A DNA stretch of 64,000 bases from JAWPMT01 sp965227935 (GTDB lineage Bacteria; Bacteroidota; Bacteroidia; Cytophagales; Cyclobacteriaceae), in assembly GCA_965227935.1 (NCBI GenBank), contig CBDDGS010000055.1:434001-498000 (forward strand), in the 5' to 3' direction. The notes below the pieces were generated by a model. It did no database searches. It saw only the letters and a list, made by a program, of their open reading frames with translations, and was not told where the DNA came from. Positions 8,023-14,935 of this stretch are shown here, in pieces (the first letter of the stretch is position 1; each line of letters opens with the position of its first letter). The position numbers and the translations under genes are program-made.

Positions 8023-8916
8023 TTAGCCGCCTTGTGCTAATGCCTCCGCACCGCCGACAATTTCGAGGATCTCTTTCGTGATCGCCGCCTGTCGGGTCCT
8101 GTTGTATGTCAGCTTCAGCTCTTTCAAAAGCTCGCCGGCATTGTCTGTCGCCTGATCCATCGCCGTCATTCGTGCCCCATGCTCTGAAGCATTGGACTCG
8201 AGTAGGGCTTTGTAAAATTGAATCTTTAGCGAATTCGGGATGATCTCCTGGAATATCACTTCTTGTGAAGGCTCGAAGATGTAGTCAGTTTGATTGCTAT
8301 TCTCCGTCTCCTCCTGTGGTGCAGCCTGGATCGGCAAGAATTGCTCATTACGCAGGATCTGCGTCGCCACATTTTTGAACTCATTGTAGATGAGCTCGAC
8401 CCTGTCAAATCGCTCATTGAGGAATCCGTCCATCACAAATTGCGCAGCCTCACGGACGTGATTGAAGTCCAGGTCACCCATCAACGTATAGTACTTGTCG
8501 ACGACCTTGAAATTGCGCTTCTTGAAGTAATCGTAAGATCTCTTTCCTATAGGCAAAATGCGCACATTACCAGAACGGACGAGGTGCTTGTATTTCTCTT
8601 CTATTCTAGCTCGGGTAAACTTAAAGACATTACTATTGAATGCCCCGCATAGACCCCTATCCGATGTTACCACCACGAGCAGCACATTGTTCACGGGTCG
8701 CGTGTCAGCATAGGGGCTCTCCGCTTCATCCGTTTCCGCTCCGGTAGCCACATTTTGAATGATCCCCGACAGCTTCTGGGAGTAAGGTCTCATCTGCAGA
8801 ATCTTATCCTGCGCCCTCCTAAGCTTCGCCGCCGCCACCATCTTCATCGCTTTGGTGATCTGCTGCGTGGAGGTTACCGACTGTATTCTGCTTTTTACTT
8901 CCTTGAGATTCGCCAT
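8023..8916 (-). CDS. atpG: F1Fo ATP synthase gamma subunit
   Basis: The 297-residue protein is the central rotor shaft of F1. The conserved N-terminus ANLKEVKSRIQSVTSTQQIT and the C-terminal ELKLTYNRTRQAAITKEI are the coiled-coil helices that enter the alpha3beta3 ring; TSDRGLCGAFNSN is the classic internal signature. It is the last atp gene of this operon, after atpA by 19 bp. The length is usual for the family. The partner subunits beta and epsilon are not encoded in this window. Confidence 0.97.
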   Translation of the reverse strand: MANLKEVKSRIQSVTSTQQITKAMKMVAAAKLRRAQDKILQMRPYSQKLSGIIQNVATGAETDEAESPYADTRPVNNVLLVVVTSDRGLCGAFNSNVFKFTRARIEEKYKHLVRSGNVRILPIGKRSYDYFKKRNFKVVDKYYTLMGDLDFNHVREAAQFVMDGFLNERFDRVELIYNEFKNVATQILRNEQFLPIQAAPQEETENSNQTDYIFEPSQEVIFQEIIPNSLKIQFYKALLESNASEHGARMTAMDQATDNAGELLKELKLTYNRTRQAAITKEILEIVGGAEALAQGG

Positions 8917-8935
8917 CTGAAACTACCTGTATGAA

Positions 8936-10519
8936 TCACCCTTCAGTGTATCGGCTTGCCAAATCTTTGGCAATCCCTTCGACCTGCTCAAAGGCCTGGG
9001 CAAAGTTCTTTTTGTCCTTTAGCAACACCAGCAAATCAGAGTGCTGTGTGCGCATGATCTCCAAAAACTCAGACTCAAACTTCTTGACTTCTGATTCTGG
9101 CACCTTGTCGAGGAATCCTTTCGTGGAAACATAGATCACAGCGACTTGCTCTTCCACAGACACCGGAGAGTACTGGGGCTGCTTCAAAATTTCCTGGTTT
9201 CTTCTACCTCTGTCGATAGTACGCTGTGTAGCGGCATCAAGGTCGGACCCAAACTTCGCAAATGCTTCCAACTCACGGAATTGCGCTTGATCAAGCTTCA
9301 ACGTACCCGCCACTTTCTTCATGGACTTGATCTGAGCAGAGCCCCCTACACGGGAAACTGAGATACCGACATTGATCGCCGGACGGATACCTGAGTTGAA
9401 GAGGTTGGTCTCCAGGAAGATCTGTCCATCGGTGATGGAAATTACGTTCGTAGGAATATATGCGGAAACGTCACCCGCCTGTGTTTCAATGATCGGCAGG
9501 GCCGTCAATGACCCGCCACCTTTGACCATCGGTCTCAGACTATCCGGCAAGTCGTTCATCTGGCTTGCGATCTCATCATTGTCAATGATCTTCGCTGCCC
9601 GCTCGAGGAGACGAGAGTGCAGATAGAAAACATCACCAGGATAAGCCTCGCGACCCGGAGGACGTCTCAAGAGCAAGGATACTTCACGATAGGATACGGC
9701 CTGCTTTGACAAGTCATCGTAAATGACAAGCGCAGGACGTCCGGTATCACGGAAGTACTCACCGATAGCAGCACCTGTAAATGGTGCGAAGAACTGCATA
9801 GGAGCAGGATCTGATGCTGCCGCACTCACGACAGTGGTGTAAGACAAGGCACCTGCTTTCTCAAGGGTAGCCACGATTCCTGCAACGGTCGAAGCTTTCT
9901 GACCCACTGCAACATAGATACAGTAGACAGGCTCACCTCGATCGAAGAATTCCTTTTGATTGATGATCGTATCGATCGCTACAGCCGTTTTTCCCGTCTG
10001 ACGATCACCGATGATCAACTCGCGCTGGCCACGGCCAATTGGGATCATGGAGTCGATGGCCTTGATTCCAGTCTGCAGCGGCTCACTTACAGGCTCACGA
10101 TAGATCACCCCGGGGGCCTTGCGCTCGATAGGCATCTCGTAAAGCTCTCCCTGCAGTGGACCCTTGCCGTCGATGGGCTGGCCCAAGGTGTCAACCACAC
10201 GGCCAGACATGCCATCACCTACGCGAACAGAACCGATCCGTCCGGTACGTTTTACGCTGTCACCCTCTTTGATCTCACTGGAATCACCGAGAAGTACGGC
10301 ACCCACATTGTCCTCTTCCAGGTTAAGTACCAACGCATTGAGTCCATTTTCGAACTCCAGTAGCTCACCCGCCTGGGCCTTTGACAGGCCATAGATACGG
10401 GCAACGCCGTCCCCCACTTGAAGAACGGTACCTACTTCTTCGAGTTCGGCCTCTGACTTGTAGCCGGAAAGCTGTTCTTTTAATATCGCTGAAACCTCAT
10501 CAGGTCTAACCTCTGCCAT
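8936..10519 (-). CDS. atpA: F1Fo ATP synthase alpha subunit
   Basis: The 527-residue protein has the alpha-subunit N-terminal crown domain, the P-loop GDRQTGKT (about 169-176), the alpha-type motif ALVIYDDLSKQAVSYREVSL and the signature PAINVGISVSRVG. It binds nucleotide at the non-catalytic sites of F1. The length is a little above that of E. coli AtpA (513). It sits between atpH and atpG in the atpB-E-F-H-A-G order. Confidence 0.98.
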   Translation of the reverse strand: MAEVRPDEVSAILKEQLSGYKSEAELEEVGTVLQVGDGVARIYGLSKAQAGELLEFENGLNALVLNLEEDNVGAVLLGDSSEIKEGDSVKRTGRIGSVRVGDGMSGRVVDTLGQPIDGKGPLQGELYEMPIERKAPGVIYREPVSEPLQTGIKAIDSMIPIGRGQRELIIGDRQTGKTAVAIDTIINQKEFFDRGEPVYCIYVAVGQKASTVAGIVATLEKAGALSYTTVVSAAASDPAPMQFFAPFTGAAIGEYFRDTGRPALVIYDDLSKQAVSYREVSLLLRRPPGREAYPGDVFYLHSRLLERAAKIIDNDEIASQMNDLPDSLRPMVKGGGSLTALPIIETQAGDVSAYIPTNVISITDGQIFLETNLFNSGIRPAINVGISVSRVGGSAQIKSMKKVAGTLKLDQAQFRELEAFAKFGSDLDAATQRTIDRGRRNQEILKQPQYSPVSVEEQVAVIYVSTKGFLDKVPESEVKKFESEFLEIMRTQHSDLLVLLKDKKNFAQAFEQVEGIAKDLASRYTEG

Positions 10520-10550
10520 ATTTGTAATCTGTTTGGGCCCGTTGAGGGCA

Positions 10551-11096
10551 TCAATTTTCTCCTGTACTAAATTTCAATTTCAATTCCTTGAGCTTGCCAG
10601 TCACGCTGGCATCTATCTTACGATCCCCCATCAAGAGCGTATAACCACCAATGATGGACTCGTCTACGACTTCTTCCAGAACAGCTTTCTTGCCGGAATA
10701 GTCACCTACCAATTTTTCAAATTCTCCCCGGATGCCTTTGTCTATGGGGAAAGCTGTCGTCACCACGGCCTCTTGGAGACCGCTTTGATCATTATACAAT
10801 CGGATAAACTCCTCAGCGATCTCGGGCAACAGGTTTTCTCTTCCTTTCGCAGCTACGATTCGTATAAACTTCATGGTGAGGTCCTGGACCTTGCCCTCGA
10901 AGATTTTCTGGAGCACAGCACCTTTCTTCAAGTGCTGAATGACCGGACTTCGTAGCATCAGCAAAAGGTCCCTGCTACCTGCAATGGAGTCCAGCAGCAT
11001 CTGTACATCAGCGCGCACCTTTTCAAGCGCACCTTGTTCAGTCGCTAGCTCCAGGAGCGGCATGGCATATCTTTTCGCTATTCTACCAGACGACAT
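10551..11096 (-). CDS. atpH: F1Fo ATP synthase delta subunit
   Basis: This 181-residue protein is the peripheral-stalk subunit that joins the b subunit to the top of F1. It shows the OSCP/delta pattern: an N-terminal helical bundle (IAKRYAMPLLELATEQGALE) and a C-terminal block ending in GGYTLLMGDRKIDASVTGKL. It begins one base after the atpF stop codon, and the atpA gene follows after a 31-bp gap, so expression is coupled. Confidence 0.95.
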   Translation of the reverse strand: MSSGRIAKRYAMPLLELATEQGALEKVRADVQMLLDSIAGSRDLLLMLRSPVIQHLKKGAVLQKIFEGKVQDLTMKFIRIVAAKGRENLLPEIAEEFIRLYNDQSGLQEAVVTTAFPIDKGIRGEFEKLVGDYSGKKAVLEEVVDESIIGGYTLLMGDRKIDASVTGKLKELKLKFSTGEN

Positions 11097-11097
11097 G

Positions 11098-11592
11098 TCA
11101 GTTGACTTTGGTCTCGTTCAAAAACTTCTGGACCAGTTCCTTTTGTGAAGCTTGATCAGAGAGCTTTTCCTTGATCACTTTCTCCGCGATCTCCAAAGAC
11201 AATTCAGAAACCAGTGACTTCACCTCAGCGAGTGCTTTCTTCTTCTCGTTTTCTATACTGGCCCTTGCATCTTCGACCATTTTGTCGGCGATCGTTGCCG
11301 TCTCTGCTTTCGCATCTTCCTTGATCTGCACAGCGACCTTATTGGCCTCTTTGAGGATCTCGTCACGCTCAGCGCGCGCCTCTTTCAGAAGGTACTCGTT
11401 GTCAGCTTTGATTTGCTTCATCTCCTCCTTGGCTCGCTCAGCTGCCTCGAGTGAATCCGCAATGGTATGCTCCCGAGCTTTCAGCGCACTGGAAACCGGG
11501 CGCCAAACGAATATCGCAAGCAGTAGGAAGACGATGACGAATACAACCGTCTGCCAGAAAATCAATCCAATATCAGGGGTAAGAAGCTCCAT
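11098..11592 (-). CDS. atpF: F1Fo ATP synthase b subunit
   Basis: The 164-residue b subunit has one N-terminal membrane helix (about 9-30, FWQTVVFVIVFLLLAIFVW) and a long, charged, right-handed coiled-coil arm (roughly 40-160) rich in Ala, Glu and Lys. It forms the stator stalk linking the a subunit to delta. The length is typical. The atpE gene lies upstream across a 91-bp gap containing a GC-rich hairpin. Confidence 0.96.
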   Translation of the reverse strand: MELLTPDIGLIFWQTVVFVIVFLLLAIFVWRPVSSALKAREHTIADSLEAAERAKEEMKQIKADNEYLLKEARAERDEILKEANKVAVQIKEDAKAETATIADKMVEDARASIENEKKKALAEVKSLVSELSLEIAEKVIKEKLSDQASQKELVQKFLNETKVN

Positions 11593-11683
11593 AATTTGCT
11601 AGTGAATCTATGTCAATCCAAAAAGAAGAAGAGGAGGTCGAGACCTAATGTCCGCGAGCCTCCTTTTCCGTTAACAGTTTCGC
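11593..11683 (-). promoter_or_regulatory. Hairpin-bearing atpE-atpF intergenic spacer
   Basis: The largest gap within the atp operon can fold on the minus strand with arms GGAGG and CCTCC and an inner GGTC/GACC pairing, followed by a pyrimidine-rich run. It may be an RNA-processing or partial-termination site that lets atpE be made in excess, as the c-ring needs many copies. This is inferred from structure only. Confidence 0.35.
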
Positions 11684-11929
11684 TTAGCCTTTCAGTGAGA
11701 TCAAGAAACACACAACCACACCAAAAAGGGCAATTACCTCAATAAGGGCAGCAATGATGAGCATCGCGGTCTGTACTCTACCGGCTGCTTCTGGCTGACG
11801 AGCCATTGCTTCCATAGCAGAGCCACCGATTCTACCAATACCAAGTCCAGCGCCTATTGCAACAAGACCAGCACCGATACCAGCACCCATGATTGCCAAG
11901 CTTATGTCCATCAAGATTGAAAGTAACAT
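11684..11929 (-). CDS. atpE: F1Fo ATP synthase c subunit
   Basis: The 81-residue hairpin protein has two membrane helices joined by the polar loop RQPEA (R44-Q45-P46). The ion-binding carboxylate is Glu64 in AALIEVIALFG. The Na+-type Gln in helix 1 and the ES pair after the Glu are both absent, so this is most likely a proton-type c-ring. The glycine-rich first helix (GAGIGAG...GAGLGIG) packs the ring. The ATG at 11929 is used; an in-frame ATG six codons later is possible. Confidence 0.97.
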   Translation of the reverse strand: MLLSILMDISLAIMGAGIGAGLVAIGAGLGIGRIGGSAMEAMARQPEAAGRVQTAMLIIAALIEVIALFGVVVCFLISLKG

Positions 11930-11961
11930 AGATATATAATTGAATTATTGAAAATTCTACA

Positions 11962-12975
11962 TCAATGATGGTCATCCACCGCCATACCAATGTACATGGA
12001 GGAGAACATCGTAAACACATACGCCTGGATCGTCGCCACCAGTATCTCGATAAAGGTGATCACTACCACAATAACCGTGGTACCGACGCCTACAGCATAT
12101 GAATGAAATATAAATGTGAGGCTCATCAAGCTAAGCAACACAATGTGCCCGGCAGTGATCGCCACAAATAGTCGAACCATAAGAGAGATTGGCTTGGTGA
12201 ACATGCCAATGATCTCGACAGGTACGATGATAGGTTTCAGAGGTAGAGGCACACCCGGAGTATTGAATATATGACCCCAGTAATGTTTGTTGCCACTCAA
12301 GTTGGTCAAGAGAAAGGTACCTACAGCCAATACCATCGTGACCGCAATGTTTCCTGTTAGGTTGGCAGCACCAGGGAGCAAACCAAGCAGGTTGCCAAAC
12401 CAGACGAAGAAGAACAATGTCAATAAGTATGGCAAGTACTTTTCATATTTCTTCTCCCCGATATTGGGCTTAACGATCTCATCTCTTACGAATAGAATGA
12501 TTGGCTCGAAGAAGGATTGAATACCTTTTGGTGCTTTGCCTTTTCGGACCTTGTAGCCGATAGACACTGAAAAGAAGATGATCAACATCAAGCCTGCGTT
12601 GATAAACAGGAACAGCACGTTCTTGGTGATAGAGAAATCCAATACGTGTGTGCCATCCTCGGCGGTGATGTGATCATGATCCATGACGTAACCATTGTAG
12701 GCCACAGGATTGTGATCTTCGTCGAAGAAGTTGGCCGAGGAGAAGATGTCAAGGCCTTTTTCGGAGTAAAGAATCACCGGTAGGTGTACCTCGACCCCGT
12801 GAGCGATCTCCCACACATGAGAATCCATGATGTGGTGGTTGATCATTTCCCCGGGATTGAAGGGACCATCACTTTCACTGTCGGCCGCAAACGTCGAAAC
12901 AGCGCCGAAACACAGTAGTGCTAAAAGTGTGATTCTCAATAATTTGGTGGTACTCTTGGCCTCTTTTCCTAACAT
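11962..12975 (-). CDS. atpB: F1Fo ATP synthase a subunit
   Basis: The 337-residue protein forms the proton half-channels beside the c-ring. The essential arginine lies in SLMVRLFVAITAGHIV. It is longer than E. coli AtpB because of an N-terminal extension of about 120 residues with a signal-like hydrophobic segment (LLRITLLALLCFGAVSTFA) and a periplasmic stretch; such extensions are common in Bacteroidota. It follows the AtpI-like gene by 2 bp and ends 32 bp before atpE. Confidence 0.96.
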   Translation of the reverse strand: MLGKEAKSTTKLLRITLLALLCFGAVSTFAADSESDGPFNPGEMINHHIMDSHVWEIAHGVEVHLPVILYSEKGLDIFSSANFFDEDHNPVAYNGYVMDHDHITAEDGTHVLDFSITKNVLFLFINAGLMLIIFFSVSIGYKVRKGKAPKGIQSFFEPIILFVRDEIVKPNIGEKKYEKYLPYLLTLFFFVWFGNLLGLLPGAANLTGNIAVTMVLAVGTFLLTNLSGNKHYWGHIFNTPGVPLPLKPIIVPVEIIGMFTKPISLMVRLFVAITAGHIVLLSLMSLTFIFHSYAVGVGTTVIVVVITFIEILVATIQAYVFTMFSSMYIGMAVDDHH

Positions 12976-12977
12976 CT

Positions 12978-13355
12978 CTACGAGTTGCGTCCTGAATTCC
13001 GGCGCAAGTTAGCCAACAGGATGGTCAATTCAAATATCATGAATGACAAATAGACCGCTACGAAGAGAAGCGTAAGGGATTGAAGATCCGGGACCTCAAA
13101 AACCAGAAAAACGATCAAAAGAAGGACACCAGTGACAAAGCGAATGGATACCGATGCCAGCGCATAAATTGGGAACCGCTGCTTGTCGAAACGAGCAAGG
13201 GACAGGATCCAAGACAATATCACCGATTGCAAAAAGAAGAACATGATCAGGAGCGGGAAATAGGGATGCCAATCCCAACCTGCCAGTGACGCTCCCCAAT
13301 AAGCGAGAAGGTGGAGCACCGAGTAGGCCAGAGAACCCAGCAGGTATTTCTTCAT
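12978..13355 (-). CDS. AtpI-like membrane protein of the atp operon
   Basis: The 125-residue product has four hydrophobic helices and little else. It occupies the position just upstream of atpB where atpI/uncI-type genes normally lie, and is spaced 2 bp from atpB and 4 bp from atpZ. Similar proteins help c-ring assembly or ion uptake, but sequence similarity here is weak, so the role is inferred from position and topology. Confidence 0.6.
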   Translation of the reverse strand: MKKYLLGSLAYSVLHLLAYWGASLAGWDWHPYFPLLIMFFFLQSVILSWILSLARFDKQRFPIYALASVSIRFVTGVLLLIVFLVFEVPDLQSLTLLFVAVYLSFMIFELTILLANLRRNSGRNS

Positions 13356-13359
13356 TGCC

Positions 13360-13593
13360 TCAACCCAGCCTCTTGAAAAGATAGAGAATCGTGCCCGCCA
13401 CGCTCAGGAGTACAGCCAGAATGATAAACCATGGCACCTCGTTCTCAAAATATAAATCCAGCCTATAGCCCCCCCATACGACTACGAGGTTGTAGACGAC
13501 CAATTCAAAGGCTACTCCAGTAAATTTGAGGTAGGAGTTGTCGTTGTCAGCTTTGGGCTTTGAGGAGGGTCGGGGCTTTGTCTTCCTTTCCAA
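13360..13593 (-). CDS. atpZ: AtpZ/AtpI family small membrane protein
   Basis: The 77-residue protein has a basic, disordered N-terminus and two membrane helices, with the pattern VVYNLVVVWGGYRLDLYFE typical of AtpZ (the family motif being G..G..D). AtpZ with AtpI has been linked to cation handling and ATP synthase assembly. There is no ATG; the only plausible start is TTG at 13593, 47 bp inside the end of the bactofilin gene, suggesting translational coupling between the two. Confidence 0.7.
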   Translation of the reverse strand: MERKTKPRPSSKPKADNDNSYLKFTGVAFELVVYNLVVVWGGYRLDLYFENEVPWFIILAVLLSVAGTILYLFKRLG

Positions 13594-13966
13594 TAGTTAT
13601 CTCGCGGGTCTTTACGCCCATTTTGCAGCTCCCATTAAAAGCCGCGCCAGATTCCACGATCAATTTGTTGGTGATAATGTCTCCGTCTACCACGGCAGTC
13701 GCTTTCAATACGAGAATTTCAGCGATCTCTACAGTTCCGCTCACATGTCCCTCGATCTCAGCATTCTGCGCCAGCACGTTCCCTTCGACGCGAGATGATT
13801 GTCCGAAAACCGCCTTGGACTTGGTTTTCAAATTTCCAGTTAGCTTCCCTTCGATGCGAATATTCCCAAAAGTCTGAATGTCACCCTCGATGCTGGTACC
13901 TGTCCGGATGATGTTGCTGGAATTGCTTTGCTCGTGCACTTCTTTCTGCTCTTGTTTATTAAACAT
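13547..13966 (-). CDS. Bactofilin (polymer-forming cytoskeletal protein)
   Basis: The 139-residue protein has the right-handed beta-helix core of bactofilins at about 22-115, with repeats such as GDIQTFGNIRIEGKLTGNLK, VEGNVLAQNAEIEGHVSG and VDGDIITNKLIVESGAAFNG. Short disordered tails flank it. Bactofilins form nucleotide-free filaments that place wall enzymes. The gene directly follows a membrane-anchored M23 peptidase, a widely seen pairing in which the bactofilin positions the peptidase. The 3' end overlaps atpZ by 47 bp. Confidence 0.92.
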   Translation of the reverse strand: MFNKQEQKEVHEQSNSSNIIRTGTSIEGDIQTFGNIRIEGKLTGNLKTKSKAVFGQSSRVEGNVLAQNAEIEGHVSGTVEIAEILVLKATAVVDGDIITNKLIVESGAAFNGSCKMGVKTREITIGKEDKAPTLLKAQS

Positions 13967-13992
13967 GCTAGTTCGTGTTACCGAATGATATT

Positions 13993-14862
13993 TTAAAAAG
14001 CGATGTAGTTCTCCGGGTTTATCGCGTTTCCCTTATGCCATAGTTCGAAATGTAAGTGAGGGCCAGAGGTCAACTCACCGGTATTCCCAATAATGGCGAT
14101 TATTTCTCCACTTGCAACAAAATTACCCACGTTTTTTAATAATTCCGAATTGTGCTTGTAAACGGAGATGAGATTACCTCTGGTATGTTGTACGCCAATG
14201 ACGTAGCCATTGTCCAGTGTCCAGGAAGAAAAAATAACGATGCCCTCGGCGACACTTTTGATCGGCTCGTTTTCCTTAGCCACTATGTCAAGACCAAAGT
14301 GCTCCCGTTGTCTGTCAAATCGGTCGGTGATGATCCCTTCTATGGGAGGGAACAAGTACATTTCTCTCAACTCGTTGCTCTCTGCACTGGCAAATCGCAC
14401 CAGACCCAGGTCTGATTGTTCGTAAGCCACCCTAAACTGCGAGTCTACTTCTTGGAGCTGCTCAGAAAGGATAATGTCGTCCTGGTCGATTGGGACTTCT
14501 ATGGAAGGATCCGACAAAGCCGCATAGATGCTGTCGTTGCCCTCAAGGATCAATCGGATGTTTCCTACGAATTGTTGTTGTTCCAGCAACTCATTTTCCA
14601 GCGAATCTACGTTCAAAGACAGCTCGATCAATCTCCTGTTCGCCAGACTTTGCTGGTATCTCGGGTCAAACCACTGTTTGAGTATGGTAGTGACCAGGTA
14701 CATACTCAGGAGGAAAGTCAAAATGAAAAACAGCATAAAAAGCAACAGCACGCGTGCGTAGTTGAAGCTCAGGGTGCGTTTTTCAGCAAAGTTTTCCTCA
14801 TTCCGAATGATGAGGAGATATCTGTTAGTCAGCCATCCTGACAATGTCCGCTTCGTTCCCAA
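13993..14862 (-). CDS. Membrane-anchored M23 metallopeptidase
   Basis: This 289-residue wall hydrolase has a short cytoplasmic N-terminus, one membrane helix (about 35-60), a coiled-coil region (about 75-110) and a C-terminal M23 (LytM) domain. Zinc ligands are present as HFGLD (His/Asp) and PHLHFELW, so it is probably active on peptidoglycan cross-links. The start is TTG at 14862, since no ATG precedes the conserved WLTNRYLLIIRNEENF block. It is paired with the bactofilin gene 26 bp downstream. A promoter box lies 24 bp upstream. Confidence 0.9.
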   Translation of the reverse strand: MGTKRTLSGWLTNRYLLIIRNEENFAEKRTLSFNYARVLLLFMLFFILTFLLSMYLVTTILKQWFDPRYQQSLANRRLIELSLNVDSLENELLEQQQFVGNIRLILEGNDSIYAALSDPSIEVPIDQDDIILSEQLQEVDSQFRVAYEQSDLGLVRFASAESNELREMYLFPPIEGIITDRFDRQREHFGLDIVAKENEPIKSVAEGIVIFSSWTLDNGYVIGVQHTRGNLISVYKHNSELLKNVGNFVASGEIIAIIGNTGELTSGPHLHFELWHKGNAINPENYIAF

Positions 14863-14885
14863 TCTATTTCCAATTTATTCGTTGA

Positions 14886-14919
14886 CAAATATATTGAACG
14901 GTGCTGTTTATTTTTGCAA
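14886..14919 (-). promoter_or_regulatory. Promoter of the M23-bactofilin-atp run
   Basis: On the minus strand a -7 box TATATTTG (14886-14893) is preceded by a TTG (14917-14919) with a 23-nt spacer, within the range known for Flavobacterium. The TTG lies immediately next to the opposing porW -7 box. Confidence 0.5.
14909..14916 (+). promoter_or_regulatory. Promoter -7 box of porW/sprE
   Basis: TATTTTTG matches TAnnTTTG and lies 20 nt before the chosen ATG. A TTG at 14882-14884 would give a 24-nt spacer, slightly long. The two divergent promoters interleave. Confidence 0.5.
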
Positions 14920-14935
14920 AGGAAAAACACGGTGC

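Noticed and set aside
14762..14935. N-terminal extension of the porW frame
   Set aside because: It overlaps the opposite-strand M23 gene, has no signal peptide, and the ATG at 14936 is followed by a proper one.
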